Shown: piece by piece, positions 44,131-56,277 of the stretch | How positions within the stretch are numbered: the first letter of the stretch is position 1 | How the letters are laid out: the number at the start of each line of letters is the position of its first letter | NCBI GenBank assembly: GCA_000469685.2 | Contig: LS997566.1 | Coordinates: 10,481,492 to 10,545,491, forward strand | From: Haemonchus contortus | Lineage: Eukaryota; Nematoda; Chromadorea; Rhabditida; Trichostrongylidae | Length of the DNA stretch: 64,000 bases | Reading direction: 5' to 3' | Notes under the pieces: model-generated | The model's input: only the letters and a program-made list of their open reading frames with translations | What the model was told of the DNA's origin: nothing | The model's database searches: none | Position numbers and translations under genes: made by a program

Positions 44131-47100
44131 CAGAGTGCCTATTTGTTGCGTCGTATATGTGATGGATTTTTGGATTCGGTTAAGTGCGTCTTCGGGTTGC
44201 TGTGTAACACATTCACGGGACTATGAGAATCCGTCTTGTTTTGTGCTTTGACATACGACCCACGACGCCTCGTTGACTTGACCCACACAAGCAGGAGCAT
44301 GCGATCATCGTCATTCAACCCATTATGAAAAAGACGATGCTCGCAGTTTTCGGATTCGAGCAAAGGTAATGTGGGTTCTGTATTTCCAAGCTCCATTAAC
44401 GATTGAGGATCGTGAACCTCGTTTCTTGCGCCGAGGAATCGAAAATCATGGGACCCTCCATGGAATTTTTTTGCTTTGAGGGGAGGGGGGGGGGGAGGGG
44501 GGAAGGGAGGAAGGAGGGCTGCTGCCTGGAATTAAGAACAAGAGGAGGTCCTCTAGTGCGATGGTCGTGGTTCTTTACGAAAGCTCTCAACAAAAGAAAT
44601 GCTATGCATTTTTCTCGTGAATCCTTGGACTACTCTGGCTTGTGACAGGGGCGAATGAAGACTTTACTGGCACCTGCGCGAGTAGATCGATGATCGACGA
44701 TTTCAGCTAGGTTAGGATTACGATGATTAAGCTGCTACGAATCCGACCCAGAGGTTAACCCAAAGAATGGAGATGCCTGAGCAAATTTAGGCGTGATCAT
44801 ACTGTAGCCCCTCGCAGTACGCAATTGCGCACCTAAAAGTTGTTCTCAATTCGCACTTGCTATTCCTCCGTGTTTCAGAGATGTTTCATGTTCAGCCTTC
44901 ATCTTTGACTCATTTTGCCTTTGCAAGTTGTATTTGTGAGTCTTGTTCCGGACTCTGTTTTGTTCATTGTGTCAGAATAGAGGTCGAAACGGTGAATCTT
45001 TCACTGGAACTCCACTATGGGAGTAGTTCATTTTCTGATTGCCTGAAACAATCGCTTGTTCTACCCTATTCCTATGAAAAGCTCAAAACCCACATGTCAA
45101 AATGCTGGTACAGGTGACATATTTGCAAATGTTATATTCGCGATCAAGACCCCGAATAAATAAGTGAGGTCAATATGTATGACCTCAGCGCAAAATTTTC
45201 AAGACACTAAGTATGGCCCTTTCCTAGCTAAAGGTGCTGAGTGGTACCGATATCAAAATAGTTTACAATGAACTAATTTTTAAAAAACGATTTGACTCTT
45301 GTCCTCCCTTTACTAAACGAACCAACGTGATCACCTTTGCTAGAAATTCAACACTGGTTTGGGGTTAAAGAAAAGAGGGAATGTGAGAAATATATGTCGT
45401 CCAATGTAATTCAATCAAAGACGGTGCGAATAAGAAACTTTTTTACTGGTAGAGCTTGGTGCTGAAGAGCTCAATTCCATCAACCAATTTGGTGAAGTTA
45501 TTGAGATTATCTTGAATAAAAAACTAGTAGCAAATAAATTTTTCTCTATATATGCACCTAGCGATGTAATTCATCATCAATTCCTCTCCATATTCATTTC
45601 TCAAAAAAATTCCAATCATTTCCCTTATCTTTGGTCTAAACGCCTCCATCGTAGAGCCCGTATTGACATCCCAATGTTTCTGTGCAGGTAACAGAGGCTT
45701 CATTGATACTAGGAATATTAGTGTCACCGCGAGAAAGTTTGATGACATTGAAGATCAAAAACTCAGGGAATCTCCCATTTTAACTTTACTACGGTAAAGT
45801 ATGTGACGTTCATTTCTGGCATTGGCGCGAGCTTCAGTCATTGTCGCTTATCGGGTGTAACAGGTGTAACACCGGTTTCGCCAGTTCGCTCTATACATAT
45901 TGGATATCTGAAGGCTGTTCTATTCAGTTGGAACCTGAATAGTTGCTTATATTTTGGGGCGACATAGTTACCTTTTAATAAAAAAGGTTTATTTAGGTAT
46001 ATATTGACCAGGGAGGACTCACTTGAATAGTTACATTTTAAGAGAAATGCTCGAATCACTCAGAGAAGTGTGCAGTTACTTAGTTGCCAATGTGAAAGCT
46101 GTATTCTCACTGTGCTTTTATTACGTAGCACTTCGTATGCCTCTCGAAACGCCCAGTTTTCTTCAAAATCTCCCATATCCAGTTCCTGCTTGGTTAGATG
46201 AATGCTTTTTCTTCTCTTTGAAACTGAAAACTAGGCCCTCGAAACTAGTAAACTACAATTTAATATAGCTTGTTGATGTAGATTGTGTCCTGTTTCAGTG
46301 CCGAATTCGCTTTATCTTGACAGCCATCGTCCCTTCGTCACTGGTTCCTTATCATTGGGATTCTAGAACTTATAAAATATTCGTTCTGTCGACGAAAAAA
46401 GATTTATTTGATGGCTGTCATGGCTCGCATGTCAATCCTGTTTGCTTCATTTCTCGATTCTATCGTGTCTAGTTGTCACGAAACTGACTTCAAGCTGTAA
46501 TCTTTCATTACAACATACCTCCCCTCTACTTCAAGGTCGTTAGACTGATCCATCCCCTAATGCTCTACAGTGCAAACGTGGTGCTTCTCGTTTTGTTTCA
46601 AAGCGAAACCGCTCAGTGGAATGAATGTCCCAGTTTAATCTTCATTTTTTACCTATTTTCAGCTTTTGGTTACACGCTGCTCCTTCTAAAACTGTTTTCT
46701 TTGGGTTTCACATTGAACTGTGACATTGCTGCTCTTCGACAATACATTCTAATTTCCTTGTCATTTCCGGGATTTAATTAGAATTTTGCGATAATGTCCA
46801 CCATTAATTCGAGTCGTTCCTCCACAGAATACTTCGATGTTTGATTAAAATTGCAGTAATCCCACCCATCCCTTCCATCCCAAGCCTTGGCCATTGAAAA
46901 CTTTACGGAAATTGTGTATATAGATGACTACTTTACTGGTAGCTATAATTCATTCGCTTAAATCCCATTTAACAGCAGGCACTCGAAATTTGAGCGCTCT
47001 GGAAGGATAGTGTAACGTTCACACGGGAATGGCCCCAGTGTTCACGTGAAACCCCGACGGCTCGCTGCCCTTAACATCTGGAAGGGTATCATATGTTGAT

Positions 47101-48030
47101 TAAAAGTGTATATTATGCTGTCTATAACTCGTGACTCTTCTCAGGTGACCTCCCCCTCCCCCGTCTTGATAAGCTTTGTGTTCGCCATCCAAAGAAGCAC
47201 TTTTGCCCGGTTTGTAAATAGCAGAATCGTTTCATTTCATGCTCACGTCTGGCAATGTTCAGTTCGGAGCTCCATTTAGACGGGATCCATCAAAATTGTG
47301 GGTAAACCAAGGTAAACCACTGATTGGTATGATTTTGGCGAATATCGCAAAGTTTGTGTTGTTCAAATTCTTCCACTGTTCAATACACCCACGATTGCAG
47401 CTTGGGTCCAAGTCGTGGTGCGTTCTGAGAACATTTATCAATGGTGACACTATCTCTATTGATTTATCGTAGTACACAAAGTTTAAGAACGGGCGATGTT
47501 GCAGTGGGGTGACAGGCTACTCGTTATCAATGAGATTGCTATGGATGTTTCGATCCTGATGCTTTTAGTAACAGGTAGTACCCCCTCTGGAGTAGTTGTG
47601 ACATTTCAGTCGTTCTTCTATACGAATCCGATGAAGCATGCGCATCATCTAATCCGGATTATTTTGTTGTTGAGCATGCAGAGCTGTTATTGGTATTTGT
47701 TTGAGTCCGAGCGAGAATATATACCTCGTTTATCCACACCCTTTTTCATTTTTACTCTTTTCTTCTACTTTTATCGGAGTCCAATTACTTGTGCACTCGA
47801 TCATCGTACAATGAAGGAATCAGGCTTTGGCGTTAATCAGTCCTGTTTTGGGATGCCCATCGCACTCAGTTCCATAAGTCCGGATGGATACCGATTCGTA
47901 ATTCGATCCTTGGATCATGGCGTGCGATAGGACGCTTTTTGCCACTACTCCACCTCTGTTCTATAATAGTATTGTCGTAGGAGATATAAAGGGAACTTTT
48001 GTAGTCATCATTTCTTAGGATTGAAATCAG
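44131..48030. other. Intergenic, no supported gene
   Basis: There is a G-rich tract at 44479-44520. The open frames at 46023-46268 and 47496-47930 have no domain or splice support. Nothing else is recognised. Confidence 0.45.
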
Positions 48031-48038
48031 CATTTCCC

Positions 48039-48264
48039 CTAAAAAAGCGCGGTTTGACGAGTATTTTTAGAACCTTCGAAGAATGGAACAGGTAACTGAA
48101 GTACATTATTTCCGTCGCAAATGCTATCGGTTCCTCTGCGCTTGGCTGCCAATCTAAATTCGATTACAAAGGCCCATGAATCGTCAAATGAGGGCTGGAA
48201 GTTGAAGGCAGTGAAACCAAGAGAAAATTGTCCATCACTTCCATGCATTTCCTCATTGGCGGTC
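48039..48264 (-). other. Coding-like minus-strand exon, unrecognised
   Basis: An AAAGTAG acceptor (minus strand) opens a frame of about 75 codons that stops at 48039-48041. It includes QWTANEEMHGSDGQFSLGF, FDDSWAFVIEFRLAAKRRG and DGNNVLQLPVPFFEG. The residue texture suggests a real secreted or extracellular domain, but I do not recognise it and found no partner exon. It lies upstream of and opposite to the NCOA4-like gene. Confidence 0.3.
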
Positions 48265-49332
48265 CATTGCTACTTTCTGCCATGCCCGGAGTCTCCTTCC
48301 CCGGCCAATATTGGGCAGTTTTTACATCGTTCGTCTCTGTTTGCTCTTCTATACTGCGAAGCCGGCTGCTTCCCAAATGGCGACTTGCCGATACTGCCTT
48401 CGTCTTAATGATGGCTCCACTGATTATCGAAGCACTCTGTCAGTTTATCCATACGAAAGGGGTTGTAACAATTTGACTTGCTGTCATAACGTTTGCTTAT
48501 GTTGAGAATGGGCTCTTGTTTGAAAGATAGCAAATTCGAGCAATAGTCCTCTTCTTCTTGAGAAATTGGGTTGTTGATCTGGATCTTTCTTCATGAGCAG
48601 GTTTGCTTTGAGAAAATTGTCGTGCTGTCTGTTTCATTTGACTCGTTTTTAATAAAAACCTCCATCTTTAATGCTCCTTTTGAGATTTCGCTACATTTTG
48701 AAGAAAAACGGATTTCTAGAAACGAAGAGTTGTCACATTAATCTTGAATTCCTGTGGGATTTTAAAAAGAAATGTGACATGCTAATGTTAATTTCGCATT
48801 ATTTTTCGTTTTGGAGAATCCAGTCAACGAGGATTAACCGGGTGTTGCAAAGACAGCTCTGTTGGGAAAATGCTAATGGCGCTAGCTTTCCCTTTCTCAC
48901 GGGCGGATCTTATCTCTGTTCATTCGAATGCCAAAGTGACAGAATGCTTCATTCAATCACCGTTCTATACTGGGTGAAATCGCCTCTTTTATTGTTTTTA
49001 GTCGAAGCGAAAAGCAGCTGAAGTTTTTTAAAGTGCTACAATACTAACAGGAATACTATGGTTTACAGGTGTTGTGTCATCCGTGAAAGATAAAGTACAC
49101 TTTATCCAACACAAAGAGCCACTGAAATAGGCTTGTGCTTGTTTTCGCTTCGCTAGTGACTTCGATACATTGATAAATCAACCGATCCATCTGTTTCTAA
49201 GAAGGGTCTGAGGAAGAAACTACCTCATGGTATCCTTTGGCCGCTTATAATTAAGCGTTCCTCTTCCCTCTGTGCGCATATATGCTCGTATCTTCTGGTC
49301 CGTTCATGCTTTCTTGAAATTTTCGTTAACAG
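48265..49332. other. No supported gene
   Basis: 5' flank of the NCOA4-like gene. A possible spliced-leader acceptor (GTTAACAG) ends at 49332, directly before the ATG. Confidence 0.4.
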
Positions 49333-52300
49333 ATGGAGGATCGCTCACTTGAACATGGCCTCGCTCAAAAATTGATGGTAATGGAAAATGCGGCAGCCCG
49401 AGTGGCTACCGTGAGGGCTCAGTTGAGGACGAATGTGGACCAGGTATGGTTCTCTGTAATCTCATGGGAGTGAATGGACTCCACGATTTTTATTTGTTTT
49501 AATGATTTCAGGCCCGTAAAGAGATAAGAGCTGTGATGTCACAACAAATGTTATTGATCCGCGCAAGGGAGCAGGAGTTGTTGGACGAATTGGATGTGAT
49601 TATGAATTGCCGAGAACGTTCTTTGGAAAGTCAACAGCAATCCCTCTACAGGAATATATGTGGGGATCTCATTTCTTTGCTTGTCAGCTTTATACATTTT
49701 TTTATTTCTCAGGGGAATGCAAACAGGCACTGGAAAAGCTACGAGAAACTGGAAGTTCATCAACTCGTGCAGCTGATGTGCTTGCCAGGTGGGTGTTCAA
49801 TAAAGAGCCACTCGGCGTTCTATTCGCTTTTAGATAAATTCGCACCGAAATGGGAGAAAATTAAAGTGATCGCAGAGATTTTCACCGTGATTTTAAATAA
49901 AGCATCGCGAATCACTGATCTCATAATAATTCAATTTCTTTTGGCTACTTGTTTCCTTTTTCTTTTTCGTTCAGTGCAAAAAGAAACCTTCCCCCGTTAT
50001 CTCTGTGAACCATCTGCCAATCTTCGAATACGCCACCTATTTTGGCACTTTTAAGAATGCTGTAACACTCTGTGTTCACGAAAGTTCATCCAAATTGTAT
50101 AGCCCTCTATTCAGCCTTGGCCATGTCGAAATGTCAGCTCGAGAATCAGCTCATGTGTCGTTCGAATCGGATGCACTTGGACTTCGATCGACATTGCTTT
50201 CATTTGGAACGATTCGCACGTCTTCAAAACACGACTCTCTGACCAAGGCAAGATTTCTCTGCTTTTCTCAGTACGCCCTTTCTAAAAACTCATATGGAGA
50301 GGTAAACAACTCACAAAGTCATCTATGGTACTTCGCAAAATTAGGATTCGAAGCTTTGCAGCTCTAGTGAGAATGTTTGCTAGTGAGTAAGTGGTATGGG
50401 TATGTTTACGATCACTTTACCTTTTGTTACCATATAGAAACTAGCTTTGAAACCCCACGTATTACCTAAATTCAATCTTATATCCCTGTGATGAGCGTCT
50501 TATCGTTCTACAATATATGACTGTAATGTGGTGTGCTTTATGTTCACTTCTTTTAAACACATGCTCTCATGTTCTTCTCAGGCTTGCCCGATTTCGAATT
50601 TTAGGCGAAGAATTTTGTATTCAATTTCGAACAATCGGTAAAGCATAGGAGATGTTTGGCTTAATCGTTATCTACTACTTTTCACCTGTGTGGAACTAGA
50701 TCCGTTGATCATTCATTCTACGTATGATTGTTTATGCTTGGAACTTTAGTCAACCCCTGGTGAGAGTCTTCCCATGGAGCTGGAAGAATATGATGACGAC
50801 CATGTAATGGCACACAAGTCGGTATTTCATAGTAGTTCGACGCGTGCGAATTCTAGCAGCATGAGCAAAGAGCAGGTTGATTCGGTATGTCCGGTTAGAG
50901 TTGTTTTTGAATAAGTTTTCGTGAATCTGTCGTAATGTAACTTATCTTGAACTATTTAAGGTAAGAAAATGGTTGAAAAAGATTCCTTCTGGTTCAGCCG
51001 CTTTGGAAGCTGACATGTCAGCTATTATGGCAGAGTTCGATGTAGTTAAAGTGAGTTCAATAAATTATACATTTCTTATATACGAATTTATCGCCAGACG
51101 CGTAATTAAGCCATGAACTGCGCTAGTTGTAGCACTCTTTTGCAACGATTCAATCATAGACAAGAAATTAATGCTCAATGGCACTCTTTTGCAACGATTC
51201 AATCATAGACAAGAAATTAATGCTCAATGAGGAACCGTTCGTGTTGGTTAGCATTATTTTATAAGCTTCTATTGTTGCCTCTACAAGAAAAAATTTCTTA
51301 AGTAACCATAAAATGCTTAGTTTGAACGTCATGCCTGTTTTTTTTTTCGTTTATTCCGATGCTTGAAGGGGAGGAAAATCCTGAAAGTTGATTCTTCTTA
51401 GATAAAAAGGAAATATATAGAACATGATATAAGTGTGGTCAGATTTGTTTTACTCTAAGTAGCACTCTTTCATTTTTGTAGACTTCGTCCTCACCAGAAG
51501 CGGAGGTTGAGAGTTCGGACACTGCATCATCGTTTGATCTTATCGCCCATGATGCAACACCGGCTCGAACAAGTGCTGATACAGCGGTACAGAAAGTGCT
51601 AAGCGCCGAATTCCTGAATGTGAGCATTACTGAACGGTGTATAGTGTTGAATTGATGTGTTATCAGTACTTATTTATCATTCTCATTTCAAGACCCTTCA
51701 ACAGCCGTTATCTTCATGGTTGATGCGATTGATTCCGAATGAATCTCTGAAGGTCAGTTTGTATTACAGATCCATAGTGTTCTTCAAAAACTCATCTTGT
51801 AGTTGAGCTGGCTTTACACGATTAGGATTTCGTACTTGAGTACTTTAGCAATATTACAAAGTGAGCTTTACAAGACATGGGCTGCTACTGTGATTAGTAG
51901 TTTAGTTTTTACCTTTTACCTATTTTAAGATATGGAATAGGTGTATTTCTGCAGGTTGAATCGGAGCCAACAATAGTCACACCGGAGCCTTCACGTACGA
52001 TGAAACGACCTCATAGTTGTTCCGATGTAAAACGGTAGGCTTTTTTCACTATTTTTCGTGTTGAATGCTAACTTGGCTCATCGCCGATTTTCTGGCTTGT
52101 TTCACATTTTCGTAACTGTTTGACGCTTTTGTAAATACCCTTACTGAACAGAAAGCTCACGAATGATATGCAATCATTCGGACAGTAATAGTTGTGTGTT
52201 TTTGATAAACTGAATTTGGCTGGCCATCGAATTCGACAATTTGGCTATTTCTCTTAGTTGGGAGGTTCTGTCCTAAAATTCCGAACAAAAACTTGTTGTA

Positions 52301-53001
52301 AGACAGTCATCTACCCATTCAAGAGTTTCAGTGAAGTTGTACTATATTTCATGTATTACTAGTATTTCATGTTAAACCATTTTGTAAACACTTTAAAAGC
52401 TTGCACAGGGCCCGTTCAATGCTTTACTTTCAGTCACTACGAATTTGAAGACGTCATTGATAGAGTACGTGCGTCTAGCAACGACTCTTGGGTTCTTGGA
52501 TCGGAACCCCTGAAGAAAACTCGAACTGAAGTGAGTTTTTTGATTTTGTTTTACAGTTTTGTTCTTTTTTCACCCATTTGATGGAAGACGCGTTTACTCA
52601 GCGAATTTTTCAACTCATTCCTTCGATCAGCGCATGTCTATTTAGGATGCCTACGCTAAAGATGAGTCGTCAATGAGTGAGCAAGAGTGCGAAGCACAGG
52701 TTAGATTGGTTGTATTGGGATTTGTTGGTATCTTGAAATGTAGCAGTGTTCGTGTGTCATTTGATTAGATTTATGGTTTTAGACGCCAGTTCCATTTAAC
52801 GAGAACGAGTTTCTTGCCAATTTGTCGAAACTCTTCGTTTGTCCAATGCGATCAACTCCATCACTGGGTTCTCCACCTGATGGAAACAATCAGGGAATCG
52901 ACCTCACCACCGTTCTTGGCTGGAAACGTGTTCTGGAGAAAATTGAGCAAGCAGCACCGTATTGGTTGAAAGAGGCATCTATACAGCCAAAGCAGTTATA
53001 A
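49333..53001 (+). CDS. NCOA4-like protein (putative ferritinophagy receptor)
   Basis: Exons: 49333-49443, 49512-49659, 49713-49788, 49975-50247 (or to 50301), 50750-50884, 50961-51050, 51482-51619, 51693-51752, 51955-52034, 52434-52530, 52646-52699 and 52783-53001; about 493 residues. The N-terminal part is a coiled-coil ARA70-type domain: RAREQELLDELDVIMNCRER, QQQSLYR, ECKQALEKLRE, then FESDALGLRSTLLSFGTIRT, which mirrors the vertebrate EADTITLRQTITTFGSLKT block. The acidic, Ser-rich middle carries repeated Trp-Leu motifs (RKWLKKIP, SSWLMRLIP, DSWVLG). The C-terminus (LANLSKLFVCPM ... APYWLKEASIQ) resembles the NCOA4 tail that ends in a DLFACM ... KWLYR pattern. In vertebrates NCOA4 carries ferritin to autophagosomes to release iron. 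The exon 3 to exon 4 junction is out of phase, unless one base is missing from the C run at about 49990 or another donor is used. Exon 4 may end at a GC donor (AAG/GCAAGA). Confidence 0.75.
51132..51229. repeat. 49-bp perfect tandem duplication
   Basis: Positions 51132-51180 are repeated exactly at 51181-51229, inside the intron before exon 51482 of the NCOA4-like gene. The unit starts GCACTCTTTTGCAACG. It is either a recent slippage or duplication event or an assembly error. Confidence 0.92.
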
Positions 53002-53689
53002 CTGCACAAGGACTGTATTGGTTGAATACAGCTGAATAGATTTTTCTTACTTCCTGATTGGACTGAATTATAATAGTTGGAGGGAGCCTTGCCTCATATT
53101 TTCGTTTTACTATTTCCAAATAATTTCTTTTTCACATAAGCTTATCTAGGTCCAGTCCCGTACTTTTCCTTTGTGCACCCTTTCGTCTGAACATTTATAT
53201 CATATCTCTCCAAGATACCTATTTATGAAATTTTAACACATACTAATTAAGAATACTTGCTATGTTGTGAGCCCTTTAGAAACATTCTTGTATCAGATAC
53301 AAGAGTAGTTCGCTAGAGTTTTCTTCAGTATGGTACCTATCTTTAAGTTGGTTTTTTCTTTCTTAGAAAATTATTCGTTACTACGTAGAGTCCAACCAAG
53401 TCCCCATCTTCAAATCTTAGTTGCTGCTAGCTTCATCCAGACTCACAGAGACTACTTGCCTGATCAGTAAACCCACTAATCCCTTGTGTTGGCCTGAATC
53501 TAGTAGCCGCTGTGAACTTGCCCAAAGCTGTGATCGAGTGGGACCTTTGGAGTAAGTGAAATGGAAGAACGTCTCCATATTTCAGATCGTGACATGATGG
53601 GCTGTTATAGTAATTTATATGTAGCCATCAATAGCGCTTAACGTTCTAACACAATGATGGGAGTTAGTTCATCCTAGCCACTATTTCAG
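53002..53689. other. 3' flank of the NCOA4-like gene
   Basis: AT-rich, no further gene seen. Confidence 0.5.
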
Positions 53690-54545
53690 TCTCGTTTGAT
53701 ATATACCATCGTTTAGTCAATTATACTCCTTTATCTCGCACTTACGTGAATAATTTCTACTGCTAAGGCTATTCTGGGTGGTCGGAGATTGAAAGGTCAT
53801 TTGTCTTTCTTCCACCAAATGAAGCTTGTATGAAGCCTCCTCAGCTATAAACGGACAGGCCCCCATTTCACTTGGGATCAATTGCAAAGCAGTTACAGTT
53901 TAGCAGTTAAAGCAGTTAGAGTAGTAAAATTCTACTAGGAAATGCTAAATGCGGAATCTTCTTTCATTTTTCCATAGGCCATATTAAGAAATGAAGGGAG
54001 ACATGACCTCCAACGAAGGTATCCCCTGTGAACGAACACGAACATGAGTCTTCACTAGGTTTTCTTTTGTAGTAATTTTATCGCTTTTCTTTATATTTTA
54101 CAAAAACGATTAAATTTCGAACAGTTCTTGTAAAAGGTGGTTTATTGACTTTGTGCCGTTACACTTTGTTTTTACTGATTTTAATTCTGGAATTGTGTTG
54201 GGCATAGAGTACTAGTGATCATTTCTAGTCATCAATCTTCATGATTCTTATTGGAATTCTTAAGCTTTCAGTTCATTTCGAAGTCCGTTAATTGCTTTGG
54301 CTTTGTGTTTATTGCTTTATACAATACTATTCTTTGGCTGCAACATTGTTTTTTGCTTGGTTCAGTTGTTGTCAGAGCAGTGTAAAAAATAAACCGAACG
54401 GTACGCTCAATGTGGTCTGGAGTATAGGATTCAGAAATCTTCGGTTGAGCCTGACACTGACATCGGGTGAGTTCTAGTTGATTCCCTCCACTTCCACAAC
54501 GGCTTTGGGTGCCCCTGAAAAGTTACAGTATTACTTTTGATATGG
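53690..54545. repeat. Left copy of a diverged direct repeat flanking palindrome 2
   Basis: This block aligns in the same orientation with about 62455-63780. Examples are the stretches around ACGTGAATAATTTCTACT, TTCTAGTCATCAATCTTCATG, GCTTTGTGTTTATTG and CCCTCCACTTCC. Identity is moderate with many small gaps. The right copy carries a 541-bp MITE that is absent here. It is non-coding and marks an old segmental duplication around the ASP locus. Confidence 0.7.
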
Positions 54546-55902
54546 TTCATAATAATAGCAAGATATATCTCGAGAATGTTGCAATAGAAGAAGTTTCGCA
54601 AATGTTGCACAGTAAATGGATCAAATGCCAAGGTCAATAATCCTTTGTGCAAGGCTACACTAAAAGTCGGGCAACTAGTCTCATAAACCGAAACTCATCG
54701 AATGACGAATACTTTCTCATGACCGTTTCGACAAATAGAAAGCAGTTACTAACAATTTCTGAGGTGATTACCCGTCTACACCAACCAAGACTACCGTTTC
54801 TCCGGAGTCGGTTAATTGGTGCCAGACTCGTCTGGGAGGATAAGCGTTGACTACACTGGCTGGTCAATGCAGGTACTTGTATAGATCATGGGCATTCGTT
54901 CTGAGTGGAAGTCAAATGCGGGGCGCATCCCTCAGACGGGATTGATCAACGTCCAAAGACTTTATCCTTGGTCCTTTTTAACAATGCAAATCAAATGATT
55001 GACATCCATCATTTCAAATTTCACATTTGAAAGGTTAAAAGTTTCCAATGATAGATAGGCTTCGTTTCAAACAACTGCAACATCTTCGTACTGTAACATC
55101 AATAAGTACCAATCAAGGTCTGGCCTGCCTAATCAGGTTGCTTGGTTAGATTGCCCAGTTGAAGAAACTTGTCCGGGCCGGAGATTTGTTTAAGAGAGGA
55201 ATCCCTTCTTTGATAGACTACTGTTGCTAACAATGAGGTCATGTCATTTCTGCTATGGCGTGCGAAAAGTATCATTTCGTAATAATCCAGGCTCCTCGGT
55301 TTCATTGGAGCTTTCATGCGGTTTCTATATATGTATGGACCCTACCCACGCGTATACGCTACCCATACGCGTAACCCACGTATCAATTTACGAGGTCGAA
55401 TCAGTGCTCTGCGTTGTTGAGATCCTTTGAAACTTGTATTAATCCTTGAAGTTCCTTCTAAGTGTCTATGCAAGGCTGAAGGGGGTTCTAGGCTTGTGGT
55501 GATTGTTGGGAGTATAGGAAAGGGGGATTCGAAGCTGAGCTTCGCCGTGGTTGACCTACTGCGACATAGCTAAATGACTTGAGAAACAAGAGAAACAGCA
55601 TCTATATGATGTGGTGCGACATTTTCGTGCCGCCCTCATTTGTTCAAAGGCCACAGTGAGCATCAGTGAGTCATCAGCATCACTCCCTTAGAATGACATA
55701 AAAGCTCGTTCGGTGGATACCATATGAACTGACCAACAGCATTCGTCAAAACGCTTGGTCATCTGCTCGAAGCTGCTATCCCCAAAGGTCCAACTTTCAT
55801 CGGCTGGACACCATCGCTGCTGGAGATAAAATAAGTTCTTCTATATCAATTGCACACACAAACCTGACTAGCCTGCCCACTATCGGACGCCGAAATCTTT
55901 CG
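54546..55902. other. No supported gene
   Basis: The open frames here are short and lack splice support. Part of an old dispersed repeat lies at 54890-54960 (compare 34150-34215). Confidence 0.45.
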
Positions 55903-56277
55903 TAAATGTGGAACGCATGAAAAAGGTCATGCTTAGTGTCTGGTGGGGAGTGTATGTGTTCTCTCGTTTTGAGCTCTGAGCAGATAACACAACGGTCAGT
56001 GCCGAGGTCCACAGCAGAAGGAGAGAATGAGGACTGTACTTTCGACTTTGGAAGATGGATGAAATTTTGTGGGTAAAAAGCCAGACGCAACCTCTGATTT
56101 TTCGAAATGAACTCCGAAATATGTCTTGGAGCAGCATCTATGGGTTGATTGAAAAAAGTGGATTGCAGCCTTCTTGAAGTGAGTGGTTGAGAAGCCATGT
56201 ATTTTAAGACTCTATGAACAACAAGCACTCGAAGAACTACGATTTTCTTTCATTTTCAAGATTTATTGCACTAGCAT

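Noticed and set aside
55340..55385. Repeated ACCCAYACGCGTA units
   Set aside because: Only two to three imperfect short units. Not a convincing array or regulatory element.
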